From NCBI GenBank assembly GCA_016293805.1, contig JAEDDI010000008.1, positions 1 to 49,246 on the forward strand: a stretch of DNA of 49,246 nucleotides, written 5' to 3'. This DNA comes from Bacillota bacterium (GTDB lineage: Bacteria; Bacillota; Clostridia; Peptostreptococcales; Anaerovoracaceae). Position numbers and translations under genes: made by a program. How positions within the stretch are numbered: position 1 is the stretch's first letter; the number at the start of each line of letters is the position of its first letter. Of this stretch, positions 32,146 to 41,249 are shown piece after piece. The notes under the pieces were generated by a model. That model did not search any database and was not told the origin of the DNA. It saw only the letters and a list, made by a program, of their open reading frames with translations.

Positions 32146-33106
32146 TCACATGTTTTTCTTCTGCTTTTTTTCATCTTTTTTCTTTTCTCTGCCTTCAACA
32201 TAAGCGATCTTTTCCTGTCTTCTTTCAGGTCTTCTGGCAGGAGTGACATTGCGAAACTCCTCAACATCCGGAATCATCTCAAGCCACACATCGTCAAAGG
32301 TCTCTTCAAGGGCTTTTTCAAGCTCCATATCAAGAGCCTTGAGCCCGGCAACATCGATGAAGTCTCTGTCAGTGTCAAAATACACCTCAATCCAGTACAT
32401 TCTGCCTGTTTTAATCACATCTATCCCTGTAACTTTTATACCGTAAATACTGCATTTCTCATGCACAACTGCATCAATCTGATCCATAATCTCCTGTTTC
32501 GGGGCAAAAAGAATCAGATTTCTAATCGATTCTGTTATCATCTCAACAGGTTCTTTTGCAAGTATCACAGCAATTGCTATGGCAATGCCCGGATCTACAT
32601 AAGGACATACCCATCCGATGGAAGTATCTGCAATAAAATGGTTTACAAGAAATCCTGCACCTACGCCAAGAGTCGACATAGCATCAAGTCTCCAGATGAA
32701 AAGTTCAGCCTTGACTGCAGGAGATGTGAATCTCAAATGCGGCAACAACTCCTGACTCAACATCATTTCCGCCTCCCGCTATAGATTTAATGCATGAAAT
32801 CACAAGCACGACATCCACACCAAGGAGGATGATATACTTGATGAGCACAAACAGAGATTCAACCTGTGCATAACCGTATGGTCTTTTCTCTGTAGTAGGT
32901 TTATAAAGAAGCGGTACAAGAACAAGAAACGGTCCTATCATTACAAGATCCGCAATATCATATACGCAGTCCATGAGAACAGACATAGAATGAGTCACCC
33001 ACGCGCACACTATTTCCGCAATCAGAAATGCAACGCTTCCTGCAAGTGATACATTCAGTATCAGTTTTTCTCTGGACAGACTGTCTCCACTGTTATCCAT
33101 AGTCAC
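32146..33106 (-). pseudogene. Cation diffusion facilitator transporter, frameshifted
   Basis: The first reading frame (33106 to 32705) encodes a CDF N-terminus with four hydrophobic helices, including the metal-site DCVYDIAD. It ends in an out-of-frame tail after GGGNDVESGVVAAFEI. A second frame continues the family from SPAVKAELFIWRLDAMST through NLILFAPKQEIMDQI to a lysine-rich end at 32146. The switch lies near 32721-32735. About 20 residues of a membrane helix normally found there also appear to be missing, so a deletion rather than a single-base error is likely. There is no slippery site to suggest programmed frameshifting. The first frame starts six bases after the amidohydrolase stop. 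Confidence 0.8.
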
Positions 33107-33112
33107 CTTTCC

Positions 33113-34819
33113 TTATTTCATAAATCCCATCTGTTCTTCAAGGTCTGTGGCAATATTTCTGCACTCACCCTCAAAACAGGTGAAAGCCACTTCAGTATCC
33201 TTGATTCTAAACAGATCCATTTCAAATATATTATCTTCCAGCACCACAAAATTCGCCAGTTTTCCCTCTTCTAACGAACCCATTATATGATCCAGCCTCA
33301 TCCTCAATGCGTTGGTATACGTATATCCGTGAACGAGCTGTCTGATGCTTAGCCTTGCACTTTCCGGCTGCCTTATGCTTCCCGGATACTCCCTGGGATC
33401 CAGAGGATATTCAGGGTCAATTCTTGTTGCTGCTGTCTGCATTCCAAAGAACGGATTAGCACGGCATGCCTCCGAATAACTGAACACATCGCTGGAAAAG
33501 CCAACATGCTCACCCTCATCAATTATGCCGGTGAAATCATACATGGTATTCCATCTCTCTTCACCAAGATATGCCTTTGCCTCATCTCCGAAATATCCTC
33601 CCGACCAGTGCGTTGACCAGTCGATGAAAATACCCAGTCTGTGAACCCTTTCGATATCATCAGGATGTATAATCTCGCAGTGGGCAAGTGTAACTCTTAT
33701 ACACCAGCTGTCACTTAATATCTCCTGGGCCTTTTCGACCGCGTCACACATTATTCTGAATGCTCCGTCACATATTGTGTGAACATGAAGGTCTATCTTC
33801 TCCTCGTTCAGGCGTACAAGGACATCCGTCATTTCCTCAGTCGTGCAGTTTGCCCTTCCGCAGTTCTTTCCTTCAGGGTCATTATGGAAAGGCTCTGTGC
33901 TAAGACAGTCTCCCATTTCATTGGTCCCGTCGATAAAATACTTCACAGTATTGCAGTGAATATGCTCACTCGTGTATTTTTCGCTCCATTCCCTGACCTT
34001 TGCAATAGCATCGTCTATTTCCGATATGTCATTCATAATACAAGTGGCTTCATAGTACATGCCCAGTTTTCCCTGACGGTCATAGTTATAGTAAAACTCC
34101 ATATCACCGTCACTTTCCGTAATTCCATCCATCATGCACATAACACCGTAATGCTTGAGGTAGTCAAGAAACGGTCCGGTCATCTCTTCATCAGCTGTTT
34201 CAGGCGGTCTCCAGCCTATGGCGTCATATATACCCGGTTCTCCGTCAGGTCCCGGTTCCAGACACCATCCCGTATAGTCGCCGTCTTTATCTTTCACAAA
34301 TACAGGATTTCCAATTGGACTTTCCGCATACGGAATCCCGTTCTCATCCTTGAGCATTTCAAGTGCGGCCGAATTGAACCAGCATGCATGGTCACCAAAA
34401 TCCTGAATCCTTGCCGGTCTGTCGGATATTATTCTGTCAAGATCTCTTCTGTTTGGACCCTCATCACCGAAAGTCTCCGTAAGATAGCATTCATAGAAAA
34501 AATACGGTGTCTTCTCCTTAGGATATTTTTTCGCATATTCAGCTATTACTTCAAGCAGTTCTTCCCGGTCTTCGACAATAGGCCCGCGAACTCTCCAGAA
34601 TGTTTTCGAAACTGTCGACGGATGCGTATGACCGTCAATAAGTCCGGGTATAACAAGTTTTCCCTGCAGGTCTGTAACCTCGCCCTCAAAACAGGAAGCC
34701 CCCTCATCAGTTCCAACGTATATTAATTTCTTCCCCGAACAGACCAGTGCCTGCGCCCATGGCATATCCGGATTTTCTGTATAAATTTTCCCGTTTACAA
34801 ATATCTTGTTCTTTTCCAT
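33113..34819 (-). CDS. YtcJ-like amidohydrolase
   Basis: The 568-residue protein belongs to the amidohydrolase_3 group. IPGLIDGHTHP near residue 60 is the H-x-H metal motif, LHVHTICDGAF and LAHCEII supply later His ligands, and GFSSDVFSY gives the final Asp. The C-terminal beta-sandwich ends in GKLANFVVLEDNIFEMD. Members hydrolyse N-substituted amides or formamides with unknown natural substrates; YtcJ-like is a family name, not a reaction. GGAGGAT lies before the ATG. The broken CDF gene follows on the same strand six bases later. Confidence 0.9.
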   Translation of the reverse strand: MEKNKIFVNGKIYTENPDMPWAQALVCSGKKLIYVGTDEGASCFEGEVTDLQGKLVIPGLIDGHTHPSTVSKTFWRVRGPIVEDREELLEVIAEYAKKYPKEKTPYFFYECYLTETFGDEGPNRRDLDRIISDRPARIQDFGDHACWFNSAALEMLKDENGIPYAESPIGNPVFVKDKDGDYTGWCLEPGPDGEPGIYDAIGWRPPETADEEMTGPFLDYLKHYGVMCMMDGITESDGDMEFYYNYDRQGKLGMYYEATCIMNDISEIDDAIAKVREWSEKYTSEHIHCNTVKYFIDGTNEMGDCLSTEPFHNDPEGKNCGRANCTTEEMTDVLVRLNEEKIDLHVHTICDGAFRIMCDAVEKAQEILSDSWCIRVTLAHCEIIHPDDIERVHRLGIFIDWSTHWSGGYFGDEAKAYLGEERWNTMYDFTGIIDEGEHVGFSSDVFSYSEACRANPFFGMQTAATRIDPEYPLDPREYPGSIRQPESARLSIRQLVHGYTYTNALRMRLDHIMGSLEEGKLANFVVLEDNIFEMDLFRIKDTEVAFTCFEGECRNIATDLEEQMGFMK

Positions 34820-34875
34820 ATTATCCTCCTCTATGTTAAGTATTAATGTCCATGTTCCATGCTATCACATTTTGC

Positions 34876-34905
34876 AAAAAAGAAAAACAGATGCCTTTGC
34901 ATCTG
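34876..34905 (-). terminator. Terminator of the small membrane protein gene
   Basis: CAGATGC pairs with GCATCTG around a four-base loop, followed on the minus strand by TTTTTCTTTTTT. Confidence 0.8.
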
Positions 34906-34928
34906 CTGAAAAAAGTGTAACTATTGCT

Positions 34929-35162
34929 TCAGGAGAACCTGTTATTGTAAAGGAAAAGAATAGAAGAAAACATACTCATCACTCCCGGAAGAAGTATAAA
35001 TATGAGCATCCGGTCAGTGCCGCCCGGCACAAAGCTTCCCGCGATTTCCCAGACAGCAAACCCCAAAGCTGCACAAATTACAGCAGCCGACAATATATAC
35101 AGTCTGTTTTTGCCTTCTGTTTTCATTCCGATTCTTGCTATCAAAGCATGCAGTGTTCTCAT
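34929..35162 (-). CDS. Small membrane protein of 77 residues, unknown function
   Basis: MRTLHALIARIG opens a short basic N-terminus. Two hydrophobic helices follow (LYILSAAVICAALGFAVWEI and MLIFILLPGVMSMFSSILFL). The ATG at 35162 has GAGGAGGG seven bases upstream; a longer in-frame start at 35183 is less likely. A terminator follows the stop. I do not recognise the family. It is divergent from the Na/Pi cotransporter gene. Confidence 0.65.
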   Translation of the reverse strand: MRTLHALIARIGMKTEGKNRLYILSAAVICAALGFAVWEIAGSFVPGGTDRMLIFILLPGVMSMFSSILFLYNNRFS

Positions 35163-35251
35163 GATATCCCTCCTCATCTGCATCTGATGATAGCGCGGCT
35201 TTGTAAAATCAATAATCTATGTTATGTAAAAAATCCGTAAATATAATATAT

Positions 35252-35291
35252 TTTACATACATTTTACATACCCCCCTCTTTAGATTTTACA
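35252..35291 (+). promoter_or_regulatory. Pho-box-like direct repeats upstream of the Na/Pi cotransporter gene
   Basis: TTTACA occurs at 35252, 35263 and 35286. The first two are exactly 11 bases apart, the spacing of PhoP/PhoB binding repeats (TTTACA-N5-TTTACA). The third is 23 bases on and may double as the -35 element (TATCGT follows 16 bases later). This is the expected control for a phosphate-uptake gene. Confidence 0.65.
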
Positions 35292-35352
35292 TTCTTTATA
35301 TATGATATATCGTGGATAAATAAGGTAAAATAAAAACGCAAAGGAGAAACAG

Positions 35353-37140
35353 ATGGACATATTTTCACTGCTCACGCTGGTCGGCGGTCTGGCTCTGTTC
35401 CTGTTCGGAATGGATACAATGGGAGACGGACTGGTGAAGGTATCGGGTGGAGCTCTGGAAAAAATACTCGAAAAGCTTACACAGAAACGTATAATGGCGG
35501 TGCTTACCGGAGCAATGGTAACAGCCGTGATTCAGTCATCATCAGCAACAACTGTAATGGTTGTAGGCTTTGTAAACTCCGGCATAATGCAGCTTCAGCA
35601 GGCTGCCGGAATCATAATGGGCGCGAATATAGGAACAACTATTACATCGTGGCTTTTATCTCTTACAGGACTTCAGGGTGACAACATATTCATCCAGCTT
35701 CTCAAGCCAAGTTCATTCTCGCCGGTTCTTGCTGCAATAGGCATTATACTGGTGATGAGCAGCAAGGGAAACACAAAAAAGAAAGATATCGGTACAATCC
35801 TTCTCGGATTTGCGGTTCTTATGTTCGGAATGGAGACAATGAGCGATTCTGTCGCTCCGCTTGCCGATAACGAAAACTTTACAAACATACTTGTAAAATT
35901 CTCAAATCCTATCATGGGCATGCTGGCAGGTGCTGTTCTTACAATGGTTATTCAGAGTTCATCGGCCTCAGTAGGAATTCTCCAGGCGCTGTGCATCACT
36001 GGCGCCGTAGGATACAGTACAGCCCTTCCTATAATTATGGGGCAGAATATCGGAACATGTGTCACAGCTTTAATATCATCCATCGGAACCAGCAGGAACG
36101 CAAGAAGAGCGGCAATGGTCCATCTTTACTTCAATCTGCTTGGAACTATTGTGTTCATGATTGTCTTCTACACAGTAAACCGCTTTGCAGATTTCGCATT
36201 TCTGGATCTTTCAGCAAACGCAGCGGGAATTGCAATCATTCACACATGCTTCAATATGGCCTGTGCAGTATGCTGGTACCCGTTTGCAAATGTTCTTGTA
36301 AAACTTGCTGAAATGACCATTCCAGACAAGTCTGACAAACCTGAACCTGTTGATATGCGTCCTGCATCACTCATTGCACTTGATGAACGATTCCTTGAAA
36401 GACCGTCATTTGCAATTCAGCTCTGCAAAAGAGCCGTAACAGAAATGGCAGAACTTTCAAAAGAGGCATTTATAAAATCAATGGAAACGATCAACGGATT
36501 CTCGCATGAGAAAACCGATTACATAATCTCACTTGAACAGAAAGTCGATCTGTTTGAAGATGAGCTGAGCGCTTACCTTGTACAGCTGTCAGGTGAGCAT
36601 CTTTCAAAGAAAGACAGCAGAGATCTGTCAATGCTTCTCCACTGCGTTAATGATCTGGAGAGAATATCGGACCACGCTGTCAATGTGACAGAATCTGCAC
36701 AGGAAATGAATGAAAAGAATATAGTCTTCTCCGCACAGGCGAAAAAGGAGATATCAGTATTCTCTAAAGCTGTTGAAGATATACTGACAAAGACTTTTGA
36801 TATTCTGAAAAACGAAGATTCTGAGAATGCTGTATTTATCGAGCCTCTTGAAGAAGTAATCGATACAATAAGCGTGGATCTGAAACAGCGCCATGTTATG
36901 AGACTCAGACACGGACAGTGCTCGCTCGAAGGCGGCATAATCCTTGAAGATATTATTATAAACTTCGAAAGAGTATCGGATCACTGCTCCAACATTGCAC
37001 TTTATCTGATTGAACCGGAAGACGACAATTTCGAAGCTCATAAATACCTCAGCACGACTGCAAGAGATGAGGTTTCATGGTTCAGTGAAAAATACAGAGA
37101 ATACCTTTCGATGTATTCACTTCCTGAAGATAATCAGTAA
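35353..37140 (+). CDS. Na/Pi cotransporter family protein with PhoU-like domain
   Basis: The 595-residue protein has two inverted Na/Pi repeats. The first carries TAVIQSSSATTVMVVGFVN and the second MVIQSSSASVGILQAL, the QSSS motifs that bind sodium and phosphate. About eight membrane helices end near residue 320. The C-terminal 220 residues are a PhoU-like helical bundle with LHCVNDLERISDHAVNV and IINFERVSDHCSNIAL, the two E/D-R-x-S-D-H motifs. Phosphate import is the family role. AAAGGAG precedes the ATG. PhoU fused to a NptA-type channel is common in Firmicutes. Confidence 0.95.
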   Translation: MDIFSLLTLVGGLALFLFGMDTMGDGLVKVSGGALEKILEKLTQKRIMAVLTGAMVTAVIQSSSATTVMVVGFVNSGIMQLQQAAGIIMGANIGTTITSWLLSLTGLQGDNIFIQLLKPSSFSPVLAAIGIILVMSSKGNTKKKDIGTILLGFAVLMFGMETMSDSVAPLADNENFTNILVKFSNPIMGMLAGAVLTMVIQSSSASVGILQALCITGAVGYSTALPIIMGQNIGTCVTALISSIGTSRNARRAAMVHLYFNLLGTIVFMIVFYTVNRFADFAFLDLSANAAGIAIIHTCFNMACAVCWYPFANVLVKLAEMTIPDKSDKPEPVDMRPASLIALDERFLERPSFAIQLCKRAVTEMAELSKEAFIKSMETINGFSHEKTDYIISLEQKVDLFEDELSAYLVQLSGEHLSKKDSRDLSMLLHCVNDLERISDHAVNVTESAQEMNEKNIVFSAQAKKEISVFSKAVEDILTKTFDILKNEDSENAVFIEPLEEVIDTISVDLKQRHVMRLRHGQCSLEGGIILEDIIINFERVSDHCSNIALYLIEPEDDNFEAHKYLSTTARDEVSWFSEKYREYLSMYSLPEDNQ

Positions 37141-37144
37141 ACTT

Positions 37145-37174
37145 AAAGGGAAGCAGATTACCTGCTTCCCTTTT
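37145..37174. terminator. Terminator between the cotransporter and the molybdenum hydroxylase gene
   Basis: AAAGGGAAGCAG pairs perfectly with CTGCTTCCCTTT (12 pairs, five-base loop) and ends in T. It serves the plus-strand transcript. It overlaps the last codons of the converging gene and may also end that transcript. Confidence 0.88.
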
Positions 37175-39446
37175 CCTTCAGTCCTTTAAGCACCATTTCA
37201 GCAGTAATCGGGAGAGTTCTGAATCTTAATCCCGTAGCATTATATACTGCATCGGCAATCGCAGGCGCCGGCGTATTGATAACAACCTCTCCTATCGACT
37301 TTGCTCCGAAAGGTCCTGTTTTTTCATATGTCTGTTCAAACTCGACATGTATCGGAGGCATATCCATTCTGCTTGGAATCTTGTACTGCATCAGATTCCT
37401 GGTCATCATTCTTCCTTTGTCTGTATATCTGACATCCTCGTAAAGAGTCATGCCGATTCCCTGCCCGATTCCGCCTTCAGCCTGAACCCTGGCAAGATTC
37501 TCATTTATAACCGTGCCGCAGTCTATACATGCAGCAAAATTCACAGGTGTTATCTTTCCCGTTTCAAGGTCAATTTCAATTTCAGCAACTCCTGCCATAA
37601 AAGGAGGAGGTGAAACTGGCGATGTGTTTGAGCTCTGGGCACACAGCACACCTGCGCTTCCGGCCTGCAGACTTGTAACCATATCCGCAAGACTGATACA
37701 TATATCTTCATCATCTGCAGCAAAAACCTTTTCTCCGTCGAATGAAAGTTCTTCCTTATCCCTTCCAAGAAGTTCTGATGCACATGATACGATTTTTTTC
37801 TTCATCTGCTCACATGCTGCCACAACTGCACCTCCTGTGACATATGTGGTACTTGATGCATATGAACCGCTGTCATAAGGCGACTGATCCGTATCAACAC
37901 CATATACCACAATCTGATCAATATCACAGCCCAGTGTATCTGCTGCCATCTGAGAAAGGATTGTATCACAGCCTGTTCCCATATCTGAGCATCCCAGAAG
38001 AAGCGAATAAAAACCATCATCGTTCAGTTTAATCTGGGCAGAACCCACATCGACACCGGATATGCCCGAGCCCTGCATCGCCATACCCATTCCAACTGCT
38101 CTCACCCTGCCCGGTGCCACTTCCCTGCAAGGGTATTTCTCATCCCATCCTATCATCTCTTTAACCCTTGCGACACATCTGTCAAGAGCGCATGTGCTTG
38201 CCGTTTCTCCGTAATAGTGAGTGAGCACATCTCCCTCGTGGACCATATTCTTTTCGCGAAGCTTTATCGGATCCATACCAAGTCTTTCGGCCATTTCGTT
38301 CACCGCCGATTCCAGAGCGAAAATACCCTGTGTAGCTCCGTACCCTCTGTATGCTCCTGCTGATAAAACATTGGTATACACCACATCATAGCTGAATCTG
38401 TGAGCCTCAAATCCGCTGTACAGCGAAAGAGACTTTGTCCCCGTAAGGCCGACTGTCGTAGGACCATGTTCCCCGTATGCTCCTGTATTCGACAGCGTAT
38501 AAAGATCTACCGCCCTGAATTTTCCGTCACCGTCTGCCCCCAGTTTAACAGTGACTTCCATCTCATGACGCGGCGACCCGTTTATAAAGCACTCTTCTCT
38601 TGTAAATATCAGGTGAGCCGGCTTTCCTGTAAACCATGTTACAGCAGCAGGATAAATTTCCATTACAGCTGTCTGCTTGGCACCAAAGCCTCCTCCTATT
38701 CTCGGCTTGACAACTCTCACCTTCGATTTGGGAATATCAAGGGCATGTGCGACGTTTCTTCGTACATGGAAAGGAACTTGTGTTGAGCTGACAATATTAA
38801 GCCGTCCATATGTATCCATGAAGGAATATGCCGTAAAAGGTTCCATCATCGCCTGATTGACAGCCTTGATGTGATAACTCCCCTCAACAACATGCTCACA
38901 CTCTGACAGTATTCTGTCTACATCTCCCTCCTCGCTGAAGTCGGAAGCGCACAGATTCCTCATATTATCAGTTCCAAGCTCAGTGTGACCCAGGAAATCC
39001 GCTTCAGGATGAACCAGGATACTGTTATCCTTTGATTTTCTGAAATCAAGCACCGGCTCCAGCACTTCATACTCAACCTTAATAAGTTTCATCGCCCTGA
39101 TACAGCACTTCTCGTCTCTTCCCGCTACAATTGCTACAGGGTCACCCTCAAACCTCACATACTCATCGAGTATAAGCCTGTCATACGGGCTTGGTTCGGG
39201 GAAAGTCTGCCCTGCAAGTGTAAACCTCCTTCGGGGGACATCCCTGTAGGATATGACAGTTTCCACTCCGGGAACGAGCATCGCCTTAGACACATCAATA
39301 TCCCTTATTCTTGCAAATGCATGCGGACTTCTCAGAAGCTTTACAGTCAGAGCATCAGAAGGTGCAAGATCATCGGTATATACCGCTTTGCCCGAAAGAA
39401 GGGCCTTGGCATCCTTCTTGACAATACCTTTTCCAACATACTTCAT
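37158..39446 (-). CDS. Selenium-dependent molybdenum hydroxylase, molybdenum subunit
   Basis: This 762-residue subunit has the xanthine-dehydrogenase large-subunit fold. LSGKAVYTDDL opens domain one. QAMMEPFTAYS, RIGGGFGAKQ, AYRGYGATQGIFALE and YASSTTYVTGGAVVA line the molybdopterin pocket, and GAKSIGEVVINTPAPAIADA carries the catalytic Glu. The operon's selenium and YqeB/YqeC genes place it with enzymes that use a labile selenium ligand on molybdenum; the sequence cannot prove that. Substrates in the family include purines and nicotinate. Its ATG overlaps the stop of the 2Fe-2S gene as ATGA, with GGAGG seven bases upstream. Confidence 0.92.
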   Translation of the reverse strand: MKYVGKGIVKKDAKALLSGKAVYTDDLAPSDALTVKLLRSPHAFARIRDIDVSKAMLVPGVETVISYRDVPRRRFTLAGQTFPEPSPYDRLILDEYVRFEGDPVAIVAGRDEKCCIRAMKLIKVEYEVLEPVLDFRKSKDNSILVHPEADFLGHTELGTDNMRNLCASDFSEEGDVDRILSECEHVVEGSYHIKAVNQAMMEPFTAYSFMDTYGRLNIVSSTQVPFHVRRNVAHALDIPKSKVRVVKPRIGGGFGAKQTAVMEIYPAAVTWFTGKPAHLIFTREECFINGSPRHEMEVTVKLGADGDGKFRAVDLYTLSNTGAYGEHGPTTVGLTGTKSLSLYSGFEAHRFSYDVVYTNVLSAGAYRGYGATQGIFALESAVNEMAERLGMDPIKLREKNMVHEGDVLTHYYGETASTCALDRCVARVKEMIGWDEKYPCREVAPGRVRAVGMGMAMQGSGISGVDVGSAQIKLNDDGFYSLLLGCSDMGTGCDTILSQMAADTLGCDIDQIVVYGVDTDQSPYDSGSYASSTTYVTGGAVVAACEQMKKKIVSCASELLGRDKEELSFDGEKVFAADDEDICISLADMVTSLQAGSAGVLCAQSSNTSPVSPPPFMAGVAEIEIDLETGKITPVNFAACIDCGTVINENLARVQAEGGIGQGIGMTLYEDVRYTDKGRMMTRNLMQYKIPSRMDMPPIHVEFEQTYEKTGPFGAKSIGEVVINTPAPAIADAVYNATGLRFRTLPITAEMVLKGLKEKGSR

Positions 39447-39904
39447 TTTCTTTCCTCCACGATTCCAAAATACTTTGCAAGAGCTCTCCTCTGGGACTGA
39501 TACCCTGTACATCTGCAAAGATTTCCCGAAAGGTATTCATCGATCTCATCCATCGAAGGATGAGGGTTTTCTTTCCTGAGGGCGAGAACATTCATAATAA
39601 GGCCGGGGCTGCAGAAACCGCACTGATCCGCTCCCTCAGCCGCAAGAAATGATGAGAACGCTTCTGCCTCATCCGCCACACCTTCAATCGTTGTTATCTT
39701 TTTTCCTTTAACTCTGAGCGCCGGAGTTGAACACGAAAGCACAGGCTTATCATCCACCCATACAGTGCACAGTCCGCAGTTTCCGGTATCACATCCGCGC
39801 TTGACACTTTTCATTCCCTGACTTCTGACAAAATCAAGCAGCATCATGTCAGGGGCTATTTCAGCTTCAACGTTTCTTCCGTTGAGCATTGCCTGCATTT
39901 TCAT
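39443..39904 (-). CDS. 2Fe-2S subunit of the molybdenum hydroxylase
   Basis: The 153-residue protein carries two 2Fe-2S sites. The first, plant-ferredoxin-like, uses GCDTGNCGLCTV (Cys38, 43, 46) and Cys58. The second, helical, uses CGFCSPG (Cys95, 98) and LCRCTGY (Cys130, 132). It passes electrons from the molybdenum centre to the FAD subunit. The ATG at 39904 lies four bases after the stop of the FAD-subunit gene, with GAGAGG nine bases upstream. Confidence 0.95.
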   Translation of the reverse strand: MKMQAMLNGRNVEAEIAPDMMLLDFVRSQGMKSVKRGCDTGNCGLCTVWVDDKPVLSCSTPALRVKGKKITTIEGVADEAEAFSSFLAAEGADQCGFCSPGLIMNVLALRKENPHPSMDEIDEYLSGNLCRCTGYQSQRRALAKYFGIVEERK

Positions 39905-39908
39905 CTTC

Positions 39909-40673
39909 TCATTCCTCTCCCTGTATATCTGCAAGAGCCCTTCTTAAAAGTACTCCCGCTATTTCCTGCCTGTACTGTGCCCCTGCACGCATGTTACTAC
40001 CAAAATGAACTCTTGAAACGGCATCTTCCGCAATGCCGGAAATATCGTTTCCTTCCGGATGAACAATACATGCCTTCTGAGGTCTTGCTCCAAAAACTGC
40101 AGTATATTTTCCGTCAAGACATGAAGCTGCACATGTGAGAACTGCAAAGTCTGTTTCACTCATTCTATGTGACCTGTACGAAACACGTCTGCCGTCTTTC
40201 CTAATATACACGCCTGTCAGAATATCGTTTCCGGGGGTCTGTTCAATAAACTCTTCAATCGGAACATCTCCTCTCTCATAAAGCCTTACGGTAGTATCAA
40301 GACATGCAAAAATCGTCAGCACATCTGAAAACCCGAATCTAGGGTAGAGACTTCCGCCAAGTGTCGCTGTGTTTCGAAACTGAACTCCGACAATGTGGCG
40401 CAGCGCTTCCCGGATACTTCCGCTGAAGGCAGAGTCAAGTCCCTTGTGCATCTCAATATCTCTGAGGCTTGTCATGCACCCTATTTCAAAACCTTCATCC
40501 GTCTCTTCTATTTTATCAAGCCCAAGCCCGGAAAGATCTATAGCACAGGAATAGTTTTTTGAACCCATCTTCAGCCACAGATTTCCTCCCATCACAACGT
40601 TTCTCTTTCCCCTGTTCAATTCAAAGGCCTCTTCCAGGCTTCCGGCTGTCATATATTTTTCAAAAGTAAACAC
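39909..40673 (-). CDS. FAD-binding subunit of the molybdenum hydroxylase
   Basis: The 254-residue protein belongs to the FAD subunits of the xanthine-dehydrogenase family (CoxM/XdhB type). VVMGGNLWLKMGSKNY stands for the usual AGGT-type FAD loop, and NTATLGGSLYPRFGFSDVLT for the second, GGN-type loop; both are altered from the classic sequences in the manner of clostridial members. The chain is shorter than the usual 280-300 residues. The start is a GTG at 40673 with AAAGGAG about eight bases upstream; it is 12 bases past the MocA-like gene. Confidence 0.88.
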   Translation of the reverse strand: MFTFEKYMTAGSLEEAFELNRGKRNVVMGGNLWLKMGSKNYSCAIDLSGLGLDKIEETDEGFEIGCMTSLRDIEMHKGLDSAFSGSIREALRHIVGVQFRNTATLGGSLYPRFGFSDVLTIFACLDTTVRLYERGDVPIEEFIEQTPGNDILTGVYIRKDGRRVSYRSHRMSETDFAVLTCAASCLDGKYTAVFGARPQKACIVHPEGNDISGIAEDAVSRVHFGSNMRAGAQYRQEIAGVLLRRALADIQGEE

Positions 40674-40685
40674 CTGCTTCTCCTT

Positions 40686-41249
40686 TTACATCAATTGCAT
40701 CAGTTTATCCAAGTCCTCCTGCGTATCGACGTCCGCAAGTTCTCTTTCGTCTGCAGGAATAATTCTAACATCATCCGGATACTTATCGGCAAGTATCCTG
40801 CCTCCCTCATTTCGGTCAAGATTCAGAAGTTCATCATAATACTCTTTTGAAAACAAAACAGGGGATCTGTTTCCAAGCCTGTATATTCCCCCTCCTCCCC
40901 TTCTGAACTCTTCCGCAAGCTTTTCTATGCTTTCCTTTCTTAAAAGAGGCTGATCGCACGGACAGAAAAGGCATCCGTCCATATCTTTCATCATTTCAAT
41001 ACCCATGGCAACAGCTTCGCTTCGAAACTCCCTGTCGTGAAGATACACCTCGACTCCCCTTTCGAAACAGATACTGCACACTTCAGGAGTCCTTGTAAGT
41101 ACAATGCGCCTGTCAAAAATCCCTTCTGTCTTGTCAAGAACAGTTTCAATAAATGTCCTCCCTCCGATTTTCTCAAGCAGCTTGTTTCTTCCAAATCGCA
41201 GGCTCATCCCGGAAGCCATCACCACACATCCGATCCTTACCTTATTCAT
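40686..41249 (-). CDS. MocA-like molybdenum cofactor nucleotidyltransferase
   Basis: This 187-residue protein is a MobA/MocA-type transferase. GCVVMASGMSLRFGRNKLLE is the nucleotide-binding loop with a consensus variant (ASGxSxRFG-NK). CLFCPCDQPLL is the metal-binding Asp block, and GNRSPVLF comes later. The family attaches CMP or GMP to molybdopterin. The presence of cysteine ahead of the Asp is unusual. Its ATG overlaps the stop of the YqeC-XdhC gene as ATGA, so translation is coupled. It likely prepares the cofactor for this hydroxylase. Confidence 0.88.
   Translation of the reverse strand: MNKVRIGCVVMASGMSLRFGRNKLLEKIGGRTFIETVLDKTEGIFDRRIVLTRTPEVCSICFERGVEVYLHDREFRSEAVAMGIEMMKDMDGCLFCPCDQPLLRKESIEKLAEEFRRGGGGIYRLGNRSPVLFSKEYYDELLNLDRNEGGRILADKYPDDVRIIPADERELADVDTQEDLDKLMQLM

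Noticed and set aside
32705..32766. Programmed frameshift in the CDF transporter
   Set aside because: No slippery heptamer or downstream structure is visible, and a membrane helix also seems missing, which fits a deletion.
33779..34726. Long open frame of about 315 codons on the plus strand
   Set aside because: It lies wholly opposite the clear amidohydrolase gene, has no ribosome binding site and no protein features.
20717..37174. Similar AAGGGAAGC hairpins after the AGCS and Na/Pi genes, as a dispersed repeat
   Set aside because: They are ordinary terminators with different loops and flanks; similarity is limited to the stem.
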